From the NCBI GenBank assembly GCA_028867135.1, contig JAGWGW010000004.1:1-64000 (forward strand): 64,000 nucleotides of DNA, in the 5' to 3' direction. The notes under the pieces were generated by a model. The model was not told the origin of the DNA. It saw only the letters and a list, made by a program, of their open reading frames with translations, and did no database searches. This DNA comes from Microcaldota archaeon. Its GTDB lineage: Archaea > Micrarchaeota > Micrarchaeia > Micrarchaeales > CABMGC01. Shown piece by piece: positions 32,743-40,948 of this stretch. The position numbers and the translations under genes are program-made. Numbering within the stretch: the stretch's first letter is position 1; every line of letters begins with the position of its first letter.

Positions 32743-34049
32743 ACGCAATATCTGAATCTTCGTATGATGTGCCGCGCAATGTCCTGCTTCAGGCAAGTAC
32801 CGACGTTGTCGTATCGGAAAGGGGAGGGATACACTTCGTGGACTTCAACAGGTTCCAGGAGGGCTACTCCCTGCAGCTGCTCAACAGCGGACCTGCTGTC
32901 GAGGCTGCATTTGCGAGGGAAACGGAAGGAATCATGAAAGGGAAGAAGGTGCATCTTGTAGGGAGCACATCCTGGCCAGAGCTGAACTACGGTGAGATAT
33001 ACGGCCTCACCATAAAGTACCTGCTCAAGGATGTCGCGGGGGCCTCTGACGTCTCAATAACATACGGCCTTGGCGGCCTTGACGTAAGGAAGGGCAGGTT
33101 TACAGTGACCGGCGAGGAGAGGGCGATATTCTACTACAGGGATTTCGAGGCCAAGAGCAACAGGCAGAAGCTCGACTCAGACCTCAAGAAGCTCTTCAGC
33201 CTTATCAGGAGAGCGCCTGATTTCGAGGCTTCGCTTGAGCAGGGCTGGGTGAACTGGCCTACCGCATGCTGGTGCCCCGCCAACATGTCCATAGACGCGC
33301 TGATGACAAAATCCGAGATATACAGGAATGCGGGCAGCGCAGGGTTCGACGTCCCGACGTACGTACTCATAAATGACAGGCAACACGACGCTGAGCTCAG
33401 GGAGGTGCTGCACTCCATGCTCAAGGAGCACGGCATAGTGATAGTGAAGCCGGACAAGGTCGGCGGAAGAGCGGTCGGCGTCAGCGTGATACACGACAGC
33501 AAGGACATAGAAGGCTTCATCGGCAGCTTCAGGCAGCTGAAACTCGAGAACTGGCTTGTCGAAGGCCATATCCCTAGGGAGGTGCTGGTCATAGACGGAA
33601 AGAGGATAATCTACGACCTCATACCTCTGGTTGTCGGCGCAGAGGCTGTTGGCACCTACGCGAAGTACTCGATAGTCGAGAACGGCGTTGCGAAGAAGAT
33701 GCCCGGCCAGAATCCTGCGGTCTTCATGTTCCCCGGATTGGAGAACCAGGAGCATCTAACAGACAGGGCCATGTCTTTGATGGACAAGGTCGGGTTCAAG
33801 GGCGGCGGAAGCGCAGCGCACGACAGGAACGAAAGGATGAGGCAGTTCGGCGCTGTCGAAGGACCCGAGGCCGAAGGCCTGCGGGACTACTTCAGGAACG
33901 GAAAGGGAAAGGATACCATAAGGAAGGCCGAGGCTGCAGCTGTGCATGTCAAGAGGATGCTGATGGAGATGGCAAGGGACAAGGCGCCCGCGCTCAAGGA
34001 TTCCTTGGGAAGCCATATAGCCGCGCAGAAGCTCAGGCAGAAGGCCTGA
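32739..34049 (+). CDS. ATP-grasp superfamily ligase-like enzyme
   Basis: 436 aa. The ATP-grasp core is visible from about residue 225: EHGIVIVKPDKVGGRAVGVSVI (ATP lysine and Gly-rich loop), NWLVEGHIPREVLVIDGKRIIYDLIPLVVG, and VGFKGGG near residue 350. The N-terminal 200 residues, with STSWPELNYGEIYGLTIKYLLK and a WCPANMS segment, are not recognised. ATP-grasp enzymes join a carboxylate to an amine or thiol via an acyl-phosphate. The substrate is unknown; the two tiny ORFs just upstream make a peptide substrate worth testing. Confidence 0.7.
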   Translation: MNAISESSYDVPRNVLLQASTDVVVSERGGIHFVDFNRFQEGYSLQLLNSGPAVEAAFARETEGIMKGKKVHLVGSTSWPELNYGEIYGLTIKYLLKDVAGASDVSITYGLGGLDVRKGRFTVTGEERAIFYYRDFEAKSNRQKLDSDLKKLFSLIRRAPDFEASLEQGWVNWPTACWCPANMSIDALMTKSEIYRNAGSAGFDVPTYVLINDRQHDAELREVLHSMLKEHGIVIVKPDKVGGRAVGVSVIHDSKDIEGFIGSFRQLKLENWLVEGHIPREVLVIDGKRIIYDLIPLVVGAEAVGTYAKYSIVENGVAKKMPGQNPAVFMFPGLENQEHLTDRAMSLMDKVGFKGGGSAAHDRNERMRQFGAVEGPEAEGLRDYFRNGKGKDTIRKAEAAAVHVKRMLMEMARDKAPALKDSLGSHIAAQKLRQKA

Positions 34050-34072
34050 ACGCAAGCGAGGAGTCGCGGCGC

Positions 34073-35251
34073 TTATCCGATAGCGAAGCGCATGAGCGTT
34101 TCCTTCGCCTTTTTCATGTCTTCTATTACAACGTATTCGTTGGCTGCATGGTCCGTGCTGTTGCCTAATGGAATTCCGTACGCCATTGTCGGCACACCGT
34201 ATTCCGCGAAGAACCTCCCATCGAGGCCGCCCCATGTTCCGTATACCTTGCCCGTACCATCGGCCTTGATGAAATCCTTCACAAGCTTGTTGCCAAGGTC
34301 GGTTATGTACCCATCCCATTCTGCAGTTATCTCAAGTTCGGCGTCTATCCTTGCTTTATCCACAACCCTTCTCATAAAGCTCTTGAGCTCTGCTACTGCA
34401 GTTCCTGGCTTCTCCTCAGGTATGAGCCTCATGTCGAAGCTTGCCTCGAACTCTCCAGGAAGGACGTTCAGAACATGTCCGCTCCTTATCATCGTGATGT
34501 TGAACCTTCCGAAGATGCTCTTGCATGGCGCGTCGGTCTCCGAAAGCCTGAGCCTCGAAATGTGCTTCGCCCTGACCTTCTTGAATTCCTGCATCGCTTC
34601 CACGAATCTCATGCCATCAAGTATCGCGTTCTTCCCTTTCCAGTCCTCCCCAGCGTGCCATTGCATGCCCCTTATCCTGAACTTTCCCTGCACCACGCCG
34701 CTGCATCCTGCGATCGGCACCCTGTGCGCATCCATCACAAGGGCAAGGTCTATGCCTTTTACCCCTTTTTTCTTCAGAAGGTACTTGAGCCCCATCTCGC
34801 TGCCAATCTCCTCGTCGCACGTAAGAACCAGCTTTATGTTGTACTTCCTATTCTTTGCGCTGTTCAATTCCCTGACAAGTCCCATGGACAGTGCAAGCGG
34901 TCCTTTATCATCGCATGTCCCCCTTCCGTAAAGCTTCCCGTTCTTCGCCAGCATGCTGAAAGGCTTGCTTTTCCATCCGTCTCCTGAAGGCACGACATCA
35001 TAATGGCAGTTTATCGCCACGGTCTTTTCCATTCCGTAGTCGAAGTCTGCAACTATGTTCGGCTTCGGCTTGTCCGAATCCCCGTTCTTGTACGGGTCAA
35101 CGACCGACACGTTCCCGCCAAGCTTCTTTGCCGTTGATACCAGGAATGATTCCATATCCCTGTACGCCTTGCCGTCCCCAGATACTGTGGGGATAGACAC
35201 AAGCTTTCCAAGGAACTTCAGCTCCCAGTCAAGGTCCATAAAATGCACCAT
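34073..35251 (-). CDS. M20-family metallopeptidase/deacylase
   Basis: 392 aa. Di-zinc M20 pattern: NCHYDVVPSGD (first His and Asp), YGRGTCDDKGPLA (bridging Asp), LTCDEEIGSE (catalytic Glu pair), then a dimerisation lid and the last ligand His in GNSTDHAANEYV. Related to ArgE/DapE and carboxypeptidase-like dipeptidases; substrate open. A TATA-like ttttattaaa lies about 22 bp upstream, suggesting a leaderless start at this ATG (MVHFMDLD). Confidence 0.88.
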   Translation of the reverse strand: MVHFMDLDWELKFLGKLVSIPTVSGDGKAYRDMESFLVSTAKKLGGNVSVVDPYKNGDSDKPKPNIVADFDYGMEKTVAINCHYDVVPSGDGWKSKPFSMLAKNGKLYGRGTCDDKGPLALSMGLVRELNSAKNRKYNIKLVLTCDEEIGSEMGLKYLLKKKGVKGIDLALVMDAHRVPIAGCSGVVQGKFRIRGMQWHAGEDWKGKNAILDGMRFVEAMQEFKKVRAKHISRLRLSETDAPCKSIFGRFNITMIRSGHVLNVLPGEFEASFDMRLIPEEKPGTAVAELKSFMRRVVDKARIDAELEITAEWDGYITDLGNKLVKDFIKADGTGKVYGTWGGLDGRFFAEYGVPTMAYGIPLGNSTDHAANEYVVIEDMKKAKETLMRFAIG

Positions 35252-35285
35252 TACATTGTGCCAGCAATTTTAATAAAAGATATCT

Positions 35286-36446
35286 TCAGAAAACGAACCT
35301 GGCAAGGCCCTTGAGATACAGATACAGCGCAACGTATATCGGTACAGTCACCTCTGCGCTCTTGTAAGGCCCGTAGTGCTGCCCGTTCATTATCACCCCG
35401 TACCTTGAATCTGCGAATATTGTCATCTGTCTCTTCCTGAACGCTACCGCATCCTTCATCGGGTCGAATTTGCCGAGTTCTGCAACGCTCTTAACCTTCT
35501 TCGCAATCAGGCCCGTTTCCCCGTGTATGGAATTAGGGAGGCGTATCAGGTGGCTGGGATCCTTCGTGACGTTCCTGTCTATCCTGTCGCTCTGCATGAT
35601 CGCCTGCACGTTGCTTATCCTGTTCCAGAACTCCACCTTGTTCTTTATGTATACCATGTCCCAGTTGCCCCTGTTTATGCCCAGCTCTATCAGGGCGCGC
35701 TTGCCGTAAAGCCTTGTCGCCATCTGCCTGTCTATCCCCAGTTCAGCAAGCGCATCCGTGGAGTCGTTGAGCCTCTTGAGGAAGTTCCTCGCTATCTTGC
35801 CTCCCCATCCGCTGTCAGTAGGCCTGGGCCCTATCAGGGCCGTGCCCTTCCTCCCCGATGTTGGGAAGAAGTCCGATACCTCTATGCCTGTCCCTGAAAT
35901 GTACTCGCTTATCTGGTTCCTTGCATGGGAATCCAGCCTTAGGATGTCATCCCTGTCGACATGGACGTGGTATCCCCTGTTGCCGCTGAAGTTGACCTCG
36001 AGGTCCTTCTCAGAGAACCCAAAATCCGGGATGAGAAAATCCTCTATAAGCTTTATGGTCTCCTGCTTCACGCTTTCCAGGCAGTTGTCGCACACCCAGG
36101 ACTTCTCATGGACAAGGTGGCAGCTGAGGTTCATGTCCGTGACGTCGAGGTCGAAGACCAGCTCCGAGCCCAGCCAACCTTTCGTTTCCATGGGTCTCGA
36201 AGCGGGCTCCTTGTAGTAAGCAGCAGAGTATGAGACATACGGCGGAGGGTTCGCGACAAGATAGTTCTTCAGCGCCTCCTTCCCAGAGAAGCTGAAGTGC
36301 CTGTAAGCGATCTTGACATCCCAGTTTCCGAATCCGAATTCCCTACTCTCTGTCTTCCTAGGCGCTATGTCCTCTGCGCTCTTGTAGTACTCCTTGATCA
36401 GGTTCAGGACCAACGGCAGTCCTTCCCTGTCCATGAATTCTGGCAT
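35286..36446 (-). CDS. priS: DNA primase small (catalytic) subunit PriS
   Basis: 386 aa from the ATG at 36446 (MPEFMDREG); a TATA box ttttattag about 27 bp upstream marks a leaderless mRNA, so the longer ORF is rejected. Catalytic motifs: ELVFDLDVTD (two Asp for Mg2+), FSGNRGYHVHV (SGxRGxH), and the zinc site CHLVHEKSWVCDNC. Makes RNA/DNA primers with PriL, which is not in this window. Confidence 0.93.
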   Translation of the reverse strand: MPEFMDREGLPLVLNLIKEYYKSAEDIAPRKTESREFGFGNWDVKIAYRHFSFSGKEALKNYLVANPPPYVSYSAAYYKEPASRPMETKGWLGSELVFDLDVTDMNLSCHLVHEKSWVCDNCLESVKQETIKLIEDFLIPDFGFSEKDLEVNFSGNRGYHVHVDRDDILRLDSHARNQISEYISGTGIEVSDFFPTSGRKGTALIGPRPTDSGWGGKIARNFLKRLNDSTDALAELGIDRQMATRLYGKRALIELGINRGNWDMVYIKNKVEFWNRISNVQAIMQSDRIDRNVTKDPSHLIRLPNSIHGETGLIAKKVKSVAELGKFDPMKDAVAFRKRQMTIFADSRYGVIMNGQHYGPYKSAEVTVPIYVALYLYLKGLARFVF

Positions 36447-36477
36447 GCTAATGTATTGCTGTTCGCTAATAAAACCG

Positions 36478-37539
36478 TTACGCAGTCCTCCTGAGCCCGT
36501 GCATGACCTTCTGCACAAGGTGGCTCTCGCGGTGCTCGCTCTCCCTAAGGAACCTCACCACCTCTTCGTTGAACAGCTGCGGACTGTCCTTGTGCGCCAT
36601 GTGCCCTCCAGGTATCGGCACTACCTTCGCGTTTTCCAGCTTCCCATATGCGCTCTTCGCTTTCTCATGCGGTATCAGCCTGTCGTCCGTGCCATGTATG
36701 ACAAGCATCTTGATTCCGCTGGCATTGAGCTCCTCAATCCTGTCCGTGTAATCCGACTTGACCTTGTCAACAGGCTTCAGCGAGGGCACCCGTATTCCCT
36801 TTCCGTGAACCATGACCTCCCTGGGGCGCGAAAGATCGTCCTTGACGAACTCGAATGTGGATTCGTTGACCTTGTCCTCATGGAAGAAGGCGCTCACGTC
36901 TCTTGCTTCAGCTGCAGTTATCTTCCTGCCCTGAATGCCCATGTTCATCGCCATGCCCACGACCCTCGGCGGGAACCTGTACATGTGCTCGACAACCCAT
37001 TTCATGCCCTTTGGCGTGAATAGTTGGACGCCCATGTGGGCTGTCCTGCTGAGCGGGTTGCTGTAGAAGCCGTAGCTGTCAACAAGGATCAGGCTCGAGA
37101 CGTTGCCAGGATTGCGCAACGTGTACTGCACCGCAACTCCCCCTCCTAGGGAACTGCCCATCAGGCTGATCTCCTTCAGGCCAAGGTGCTTGACGAAGCC
37201 ATCAAGGAACTCTGCATATGAATCCATGCTGTGCCTTTTCACCATCCTTTCGCTCTTTCCAAAACCAGGAAGGTCTGGCGCTATGACCCTGAAGCCGGCC
37301 CGCTCAAAATGCTCCATGTGCAGGTTCCACGAGCGTTCTGCTGTGGACGCGGCGCCATGCACCAGCAGCATCGTCCTCGCATGATGCCTGCCAATGTCAT
37401 AGTAGTGCACATTCCTGCCGTTTATGCTCTCGTATACCTCATCATTCGGAGTCTCTCTGTCCTTCCTAAAAAACGTCCGCAGATGCGCTATGTGCTCTAA
37501 CCGCTTGGGAACCTGATGCCTGCTCCAGCCAAGGAGCAC
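36478..37539 (-). CDS. Alpha/beta-hydrolase fold protein
   Basis: 353 aa, GTG start with a TATA-like cttatacatt about 27 bp upstream. LLVHGAASTAERSW (oxyanion hole), FRVIAPDLPGFGKSERM, nucleophile elbow GSSLGGGVA, a helical cap, then IHGTDDRLIPHEKA (acid) and PGGHMAHKDSP (catalytic His). This is an esterase/lipase/peptidase-like enzyme; the substrate is unknown. The first 60 residues are not part of the fold and may be an extra helix. Confidence 0.85.
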   Translation of the reverse strand: MLLGWSRHQVPKRLEHIAHLRTFFRKDRETPNDEVYESINGRNVHYYDIGRHHARTMLLVHGAASTAERSWNLHMEHFERAGFRVIAPDLPGFGKSERMVKRHSMDSYAEFLDGFVKHLGLKEISLMGSSLGGGVAVQYTLRNPGNVSSLILVDSYGFYSNPLSRTAHMGVQLFTPKGMKWVVEHMYRFPPRVVGMAMNMGIQGRKITAAEARDVSAFFHEDKVNESTFEFVKDDLSRPREVMVHGKGIRVPSLKPVDKVKSDYTDRIEELNASGIKMLVIHGTDDRLIPHEKAKSAYGKLENAKVVPIPGGHMAHKDSPQLFNEEVVRFLRESEHRESHLVQKVMHGLRRTA

Positions 37540-37660
37540 AGCCGCCTCTATTCCAACACCAACATCCCAATGTCAATGTATAAGACTAAAAAGGTTTTGT
37601 CCTCACATGGCGATTGTCTATTAGCAAGGTTTAAATGATTCCTCATATCATTCTCTAAGC

Positions 37661-38017
37661 ATGGACGAGATCAAGCAGGTGATAATCATAAGGACGGACA
37701 TAGACATGGGCAAGGGGAAGTCCATAGCCCAGGGATCTCACGCATCCTTGATGAGCTACTTCGAGGTTGTCAAGGTTGACAAAGATGTCGCACAGGAATG
37801 GATTGACAGAGGCGAGAAGAAGATAGTGCTGAAAGTGCCGAGCGACAAGGAGCTGAAAAGACTTGCAGAAGGGTTCAAGTACAAGAAGATACCCCACGCC
37901 CTTGTCACGGACGCGGGGCTCACCGAACTTCCTCCCGGAACGGTCACCGCCCTGGGCGCAGGCCCTTGGAATAGCAAGGAGATAGACGCACTGACTTCGG
38001 GGCTCAAGCTGTTGTGA
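37661..38017 (+). CDS. pth2: Peptidyl-tRNA hydrolase, archaeal/eukaryotic type (Pth2)
   Basis: 118 aa, the usual size. IKQVIIIRTDIDMGKGKSIAQGSHASL contains the conserved MGKGKxxAQxxHA motif; later VTDAGLTELPPGTVTALGAGPWNSKEID matches the family C-terminus (T.DAG.T...PGT.T...GP). It frees stalled peptides from tRNA. Overlaps in transcription with the next gene (4-bp gap). Confidence 0.95.
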   Translation: MDEIKQVIIIRTDIDMGKGKSIAQGSHASLMSYFEVVKVDKDVAQEWIDRGEKKIVLKVPSDKELKRLAEGFKYKKIPHALVTDAGLTELPPGTVTALGAGPWNSKEIDALTSGLKLL

Positions 38018-38021
38018 CCAA

Positions 38022-38618
38022 ATGATCGACAATCTTATTCTGGTAAGGCACGGCGAATCCGAGGCTAATGCGAACCGCATACTGGCAGGAAGGCTCCCAT
38101 ATCCCCTTACAAAGTCAGGAAGGAAGCAGGCAAGGCATCTCGCGCAGATGCTGAAATACGTCAAGATATCGGAGATATACAGCAGCCCTGTGAAAAGGGC
38201 ATACGACACAGCGGCAGCTGTGGGGAAGCTGAAAGGAATCAAGGTGAAGATCAACGAAGCGTTCACCGAGACTGATGTGGGCGCGCACCAGGGAGAGCCT
38301 CTCCCGCTGCCAGCGAAGAAATGGAAGATGAACAACCCCGGTTACGGGGAGCAGTTCTCGGACCTTCAGAAAAGGACAATCCCTGCGATAGAGAGGATAA
38401 TAAAAAAGGGCAGGGGAAACGCGATGGTCGTCAGCCACGGGGATCCCCTCATGGCGCTCGTGTATCATTTCATAGGCTTCAAGCCCCCAAGGAGCCACAG
38501 GTTCAGCATGTACCCGCAATATGCGGCGATAACCATAGTCTCGTTCAAGCTGGGGCGTCCAAGGCTTCTTGTCTTCAACTACTCAGGCATGGTCTACAAG
38601 CAGCTTCTGTATGCGTAA
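38022..38618 (+). CDS. Histidine phosphatase (phosphoglycerate mutase-like)
   Basis: 198 aa. ILVRHGESEAN is the phospho-His RHG motif; LTKSGRKQA and IYSSPVKRAYDTA follow, ETDVGAHQGEPL supplies the acid and MVVSHGDPLMA the second catalytic His. Substrate unknown: the family covers sugar-phosphate phosphatases and mutases. 4 bp after pth2. Its stop codon is 13 bp before the left target duplication of the mobile element. Confidence 0.88.
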   Translation: MIDNLILVRHGESEANANRILAGRLPYPLTKSGRKQARHLAQMLKYVKISEIYSSPVKRAYDTAAAVGKLKGIKVKINEAFTETDVGAHQGEPLPLPAKKWKMNNPGYGEQFSDLQKRTIPAIERIIKKGRGNAMVVSHGDPLMALVYHFIGFKPPRSHRFSMYPQYAAITIVSFKLGRPRLLVFNYSGMVYKQLLYA

Positions 38619-38631
38619 GAGGCACTTCTGC

Positions 38632-38640
38632 ATTGCCAAG
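38632..38640 (+). repeat. Left target-site duplication of the mobile cassette
   Basis: attgccaag, repeated exactly at 39330-39338 on the other side of the element. A 9-bp duplication is the size made by IS903-type transposases. Confidence 0.85.
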
Positions 38641-38658
38641 GGCTTTGTTGAATAAATA
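38641..38658 (+). repeat. Left terminal inverted repeat
   Basis: ggctttgttgaataaata, the exact reverse complement of 39312-39329. Confidence 0.92.
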
Positions 38659-38769
38659 CTATTTTGTTGAAATAATGCCTTTTTTATCTTTTCATGATGC
38701 CTTATAAGCCTCTCAAATAGCCTATCAACAAGTTTATAAACATTTCAAATTAGCTATCATTGACCTCAA

Positions 38770-39264
38770 ATGACCAAGCCCATAGTAGATTTTGCATATT
38801 TTAGGAAGGCAGTAGAAATAATGGTATCCTTCAACACGATTACTATTGGAGTTATCAGTTTTTTCATACCTTACTTATTGCAAATTTCAACTCAGAATAC
38901 ACAACAGAATTACATATTTCTTGTAAATGACATAAGCCTTTTCACCATACTACCCTTATTGTTTTCGGGTTTCTTTTTGGTGCTTTCCTATCTATATAAA
39001 GCAAAAGAAGCCTCCACATTTTATGCAGGTGTAGCTTCAATCATATCTTTTGGATTTGGTATATTTATTATATCAGCAAATGTTATACAATACGTTAGTT
39101 ATTTTATGTCTATTATCTTTTTGGCATTTGGACTTCCTATAGCATTTATAGAGTATATTTCATTAGCCCATGCATATCATGATAGCTGTTGGAAAAACGA
39201 CAAGAACCTCTTTAAAGAAATCCATCAACAGCTAAAACGAACTTTTGAAGGGAGGCAAGTTTAG
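38770..39264 (+). CDS. Four-helix membrane protein, passenger of the mobile cassette
   Basis: 164 aa with four membrane helices (about residues 22-40, 54-75, 82-103 and 108-130) and a charged C-terminal tail (DSCWKNDKNLFKEIHQQLKRTFEGRQV). Codons are much AT-richer than in neighbouring genes (many tta, ata, ttt), a sign of foreign origin. A TATA box (gtttataaac, about 38731-38740) about 35 bp upstream gives it its own promoter. Not a transposase; no family recognised. Confidence 0.7.
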   Translation: MTKPIVDFAYFRKAVEIMVSFNTITIGVISFFIPYLLQISTQNTQQNYIFLVNDISLFTILPLLFSGFFLVLSYLYKAKEASTFYAGVASIISFGFGIFIISANVIQYVSYFMSIIFLAFGLPIAFIEYISLAHAYHDSCWKNDKNLFKEIHQQLKRTFEGRQV

Positions 39265-39311
39265 AGCAAAACATATCTGTTGAAATAATCCCAAAAGTGT
39301 TGAAATAACCC

Positions 39312-39329
39312 TATTTATTCAACAAAGCC
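39312..39329 (-). repeat. Right terminal inverted repeat
   Basis: tatttattcaacaaagcc, reverse complement of the left end. Confidence 0.92.
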
Positions 39330-39338
39330 ATTGCCAAG
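39330..39338 (+). repeat. Right target-site duplication of the mobile cassette
   Basis: attgccaag, second copy of the 9-bp duplication. Only about 4-5 bp separate it from the TATA box of the L1 operon. Confidence 0.85.
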
Positions 39339-39342
39339 AAAA

Positions 39343-39405
39343 GCTTTTTATACTTTGATGAGTGATGTCTATCATCTGATTTTCCCGCAATCACTGCAAG
39401 ATTGC
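39343..39405 (+). promoter_or_regulatory. L1-L10-L12 promoter and leader hairpin
   Basis: TATA box ctttttatact (39343-39353) immediately after the mobile element. The leader contains GCAATC (39387-39392) pairing with GATTGC (39400-39405), just before the GGAGGG ribosome binding site. In methanogens L1 represses its own mRNA through a leader structure; a similar role here is a guess. Confidence 0.45.
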
Positions 39406-39419
39406 AGGAGGGATTCATC

Positions 39420-40049
39420 ATGGCAGGAGACATAGAGAAGTTCAGCAGCTTTATCGCTGAGAATAAGGGCAAGAGGAAGTTCAAACAGACAGTAGAGCTA
39501 GCCGTGAACTTCAAGGGCATAGACTTCACGAAGCAGGACAACAAGCTCAACGTAGAGGTATCGCTTCCGTACTCGAAGGGCAAGGTCAAGAGGATAGCAG
39601 TTTTCGCAACTGACAAGAGCATAATGGACGAGGCCGCAAGGAACGGCGTCCAGGTGCTCGACGGCAACGAGATAGCCGCAATAGCCGCGGACTCGAAGAG
39701 GCTCAATTCGCTGCTCGAATACGACCTTGTTGCGCAGCCCAACCTCATGCCTCTAATCGCAAAGAACCTCGGCCAGTTCCTCGGCCCCAGGAACAAGATG
39801 CCCAAGCCACTCATAGGAGTCACGCTTTCAGGAATAGCGAACGAGCTCAACAAGAGGATCTCGGTGAGGAACAGGGGCAAGAACCTCCCGACGATACACT
39901 GCGTTGTGGGCACCGAGGACATGGACCCGAAGCAGATATACGATAACGTCAACGAGGTAGTAGGCTCTCTGACCAAAAAGGTGGGTAGCAGCCACATAAG
40001 GAGCGCGTATGTAAAGCTGACGATGAGCAAGCCGTTCAGGCTTATGTGA
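39420..40049 (+). CDS. rpl1: Ribosomal protein uL1
   Basis: 209 aa from the ATG at 39420 with ribosome binding site GGAGGG; the ORF track adds six codons. Core: KFKQTVELAVNFKGIDFTKQDNKLNVEVSLPYSKGKVKRIAVFA, LMPLIAKNLGQFLGPRNKMPKP, VGTEDMDPKQIYDNVNEVVGSL. Forms the mobile L1 stalk. First of three stalk genes. Confidence 0.96.
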   Translation: MAGDIEKFSSFIAENKGKRKFKQTVELAVNFKGIDFTKQDNKLNVEVSLPYSKGKVKRIAVFATDKSIMDEAARNGVQVLDGNEIAAIAADSKRLNSLLEYDLVAQPNLMPLIAKNLGQFLGPRNKMPKPLIGVTLSGIANELNKRISVRNRGKNLPTIHCVVGTEDMDPKQIYDNVNEVVGSLTKKVGSSHIRSAYVKLTMSKPFRLM

Positions 40050-40054
40050 TATTT

Positions 40055-40936
40055 ATGATGTTGAAAGCACAGAAGGTAGAGTTCGTAAAGAAGCTCAAGA
40101 AAGAGGCCAAGGAGAGCAAGACGATAGGCATAATGCCGATAGACGCGGTGCCTGACAGGCTTGTGCAGAGGCTCAGGAATGAGCTGAAGCCGAAGGTAAA
40201 GTTCGTTATCGCGAGGAAGAGCCTCATCATGCGAACCCTGGAAGGCGACGAAAGGCTCTCAAAGCTCAAGGACTATGCCGACGGCAACTTCGCGCTTATG
40301 CTCACGGACATGGAGCCGACAGAGCTCAACAGCTTGGTCAAGAGGAACAGGATGAGGCTCGGCGCAAAGCCCAACCAGATATCCCCTGACGACATACACA
40401 TAGAGAGCGGCGAGACAACGATACCGCCAGGACAGGCAGTAACGGACCTCAAGACAGCGGGCATAGACGTAAAGATAGACAAGGGCAAGGTGGTCATATC
40501 CAAGAGCAAGGTGCTCGTGACAAAGGGCATGAAGATCAGCACGGCTATCGCAAAGGCGCTGAAGATGCTCGACATAATGCCGTTCGAGACCGGGACAACC
40601 CTCAGGGTAGCGCTCAACGAGAACATACTGTTCACCAGCGGGGCGCTCGGGGTGGACGCAATATTCGTCACTAACGAGATAACAAGAAGCTTCGGCGAGG
40701 CCAACTCGCTGTCGCTTGCAATAGGCTTCGTGACCCCCTACAACGCTGACATGCTGATAAGGAAAGGGTACCTCTCAGCGCTCGGGCTCGGGTTGTCCGC
40801 GAAGATATACGAGCCTGGGATAACGGACAAGCTGCTCGCGAACGCGGTCAGGGAGGCGCTCAGCATAAGGCCCCTGATAAAGGAGGAGGCAAAGGAGGTC
40901 AAGGAAGAGGCCAAGAAGGAAGAGCCTGCAAAATGA
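40055..40936 (+). CDS. rpl10: Ribosomal protein uL10 (P0 stalk base)
   Basis: 293 aa; ATG at 40055 chosen over the ORF-track GTG that overlaps L1. KVEFVKKLKKEAKESKTIGIMPIDAVPDRLVQRLRNELK, KFVIARKSLIMRTLE, and the C-terminal KEEAKEVKEEAKKEEPAK hinge. Archaeal P0-like length. Holds the L12 dimers that recruit elongation factors. Confidence 0.95.
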   Translation: MMLKAQKVEFVKKLKKEAKESKTIGIMPIDAVPDRLVQRLRNELKPKVKFVIARKSLIMRTLEGDERLSKLKDYADGNFALMLTDMEPTELNSLVKRNRMRLGAKPNQISPDDIHIESGETTIPPGQAVTDLKTAGIDVKIDKGKVVISKSKVLVTKGMKISTAIAKALKMLDIMPFETGTTLRVALNENILFTSGALGVDAIFVTNEITRSFGEANSLSLAIGFVTPYNADMLIRKGYLSALGLGLSAKIYEPGITDKLLANAVREALSIRPLIKEEAKEVKEEAKKEEPAK

Positions 40937-40948
40937 TACTTAGGTGAA

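Larger units (their letters stand above)
38641..39329. mobile_element. Non-autonomous IS903-like mobile cassette with passenger gene
   Basis: 689 bp bounded by perfect 18-bp inverted repeats GGCTTTGTTGAATAAATA and flanked by 9-bp direct repeats ATTGCCAAG. From memory, IS903 (IS5 family) has ends GGCTTTGTTGAATAAATC and makes 9-bp duplications; 17 of 18 bases agree. No transposase ORF is inside; the only gene encodes a membrane protein. The interior is clearly AT-richer than the flanks. TGTTGAAATAA occurs three times near the ends (once left, twice right). This is a mobile insertion cassette mobilised in trans, inserted just before the L1 operon promoter. Confidence 0.85.

Noticed and set aside
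34092-34931. 279-aa plus-strand ORF
   Set aside because: Shadow of the M20 peptidase on the minus strand, Ser/Pro/Leu-rich, no motif.
38770-39264. Passenger ORF as a transposase
   Set aside because: The protein is four membrane helices with no DDE-type acidic pattern or DNA-binding motif.
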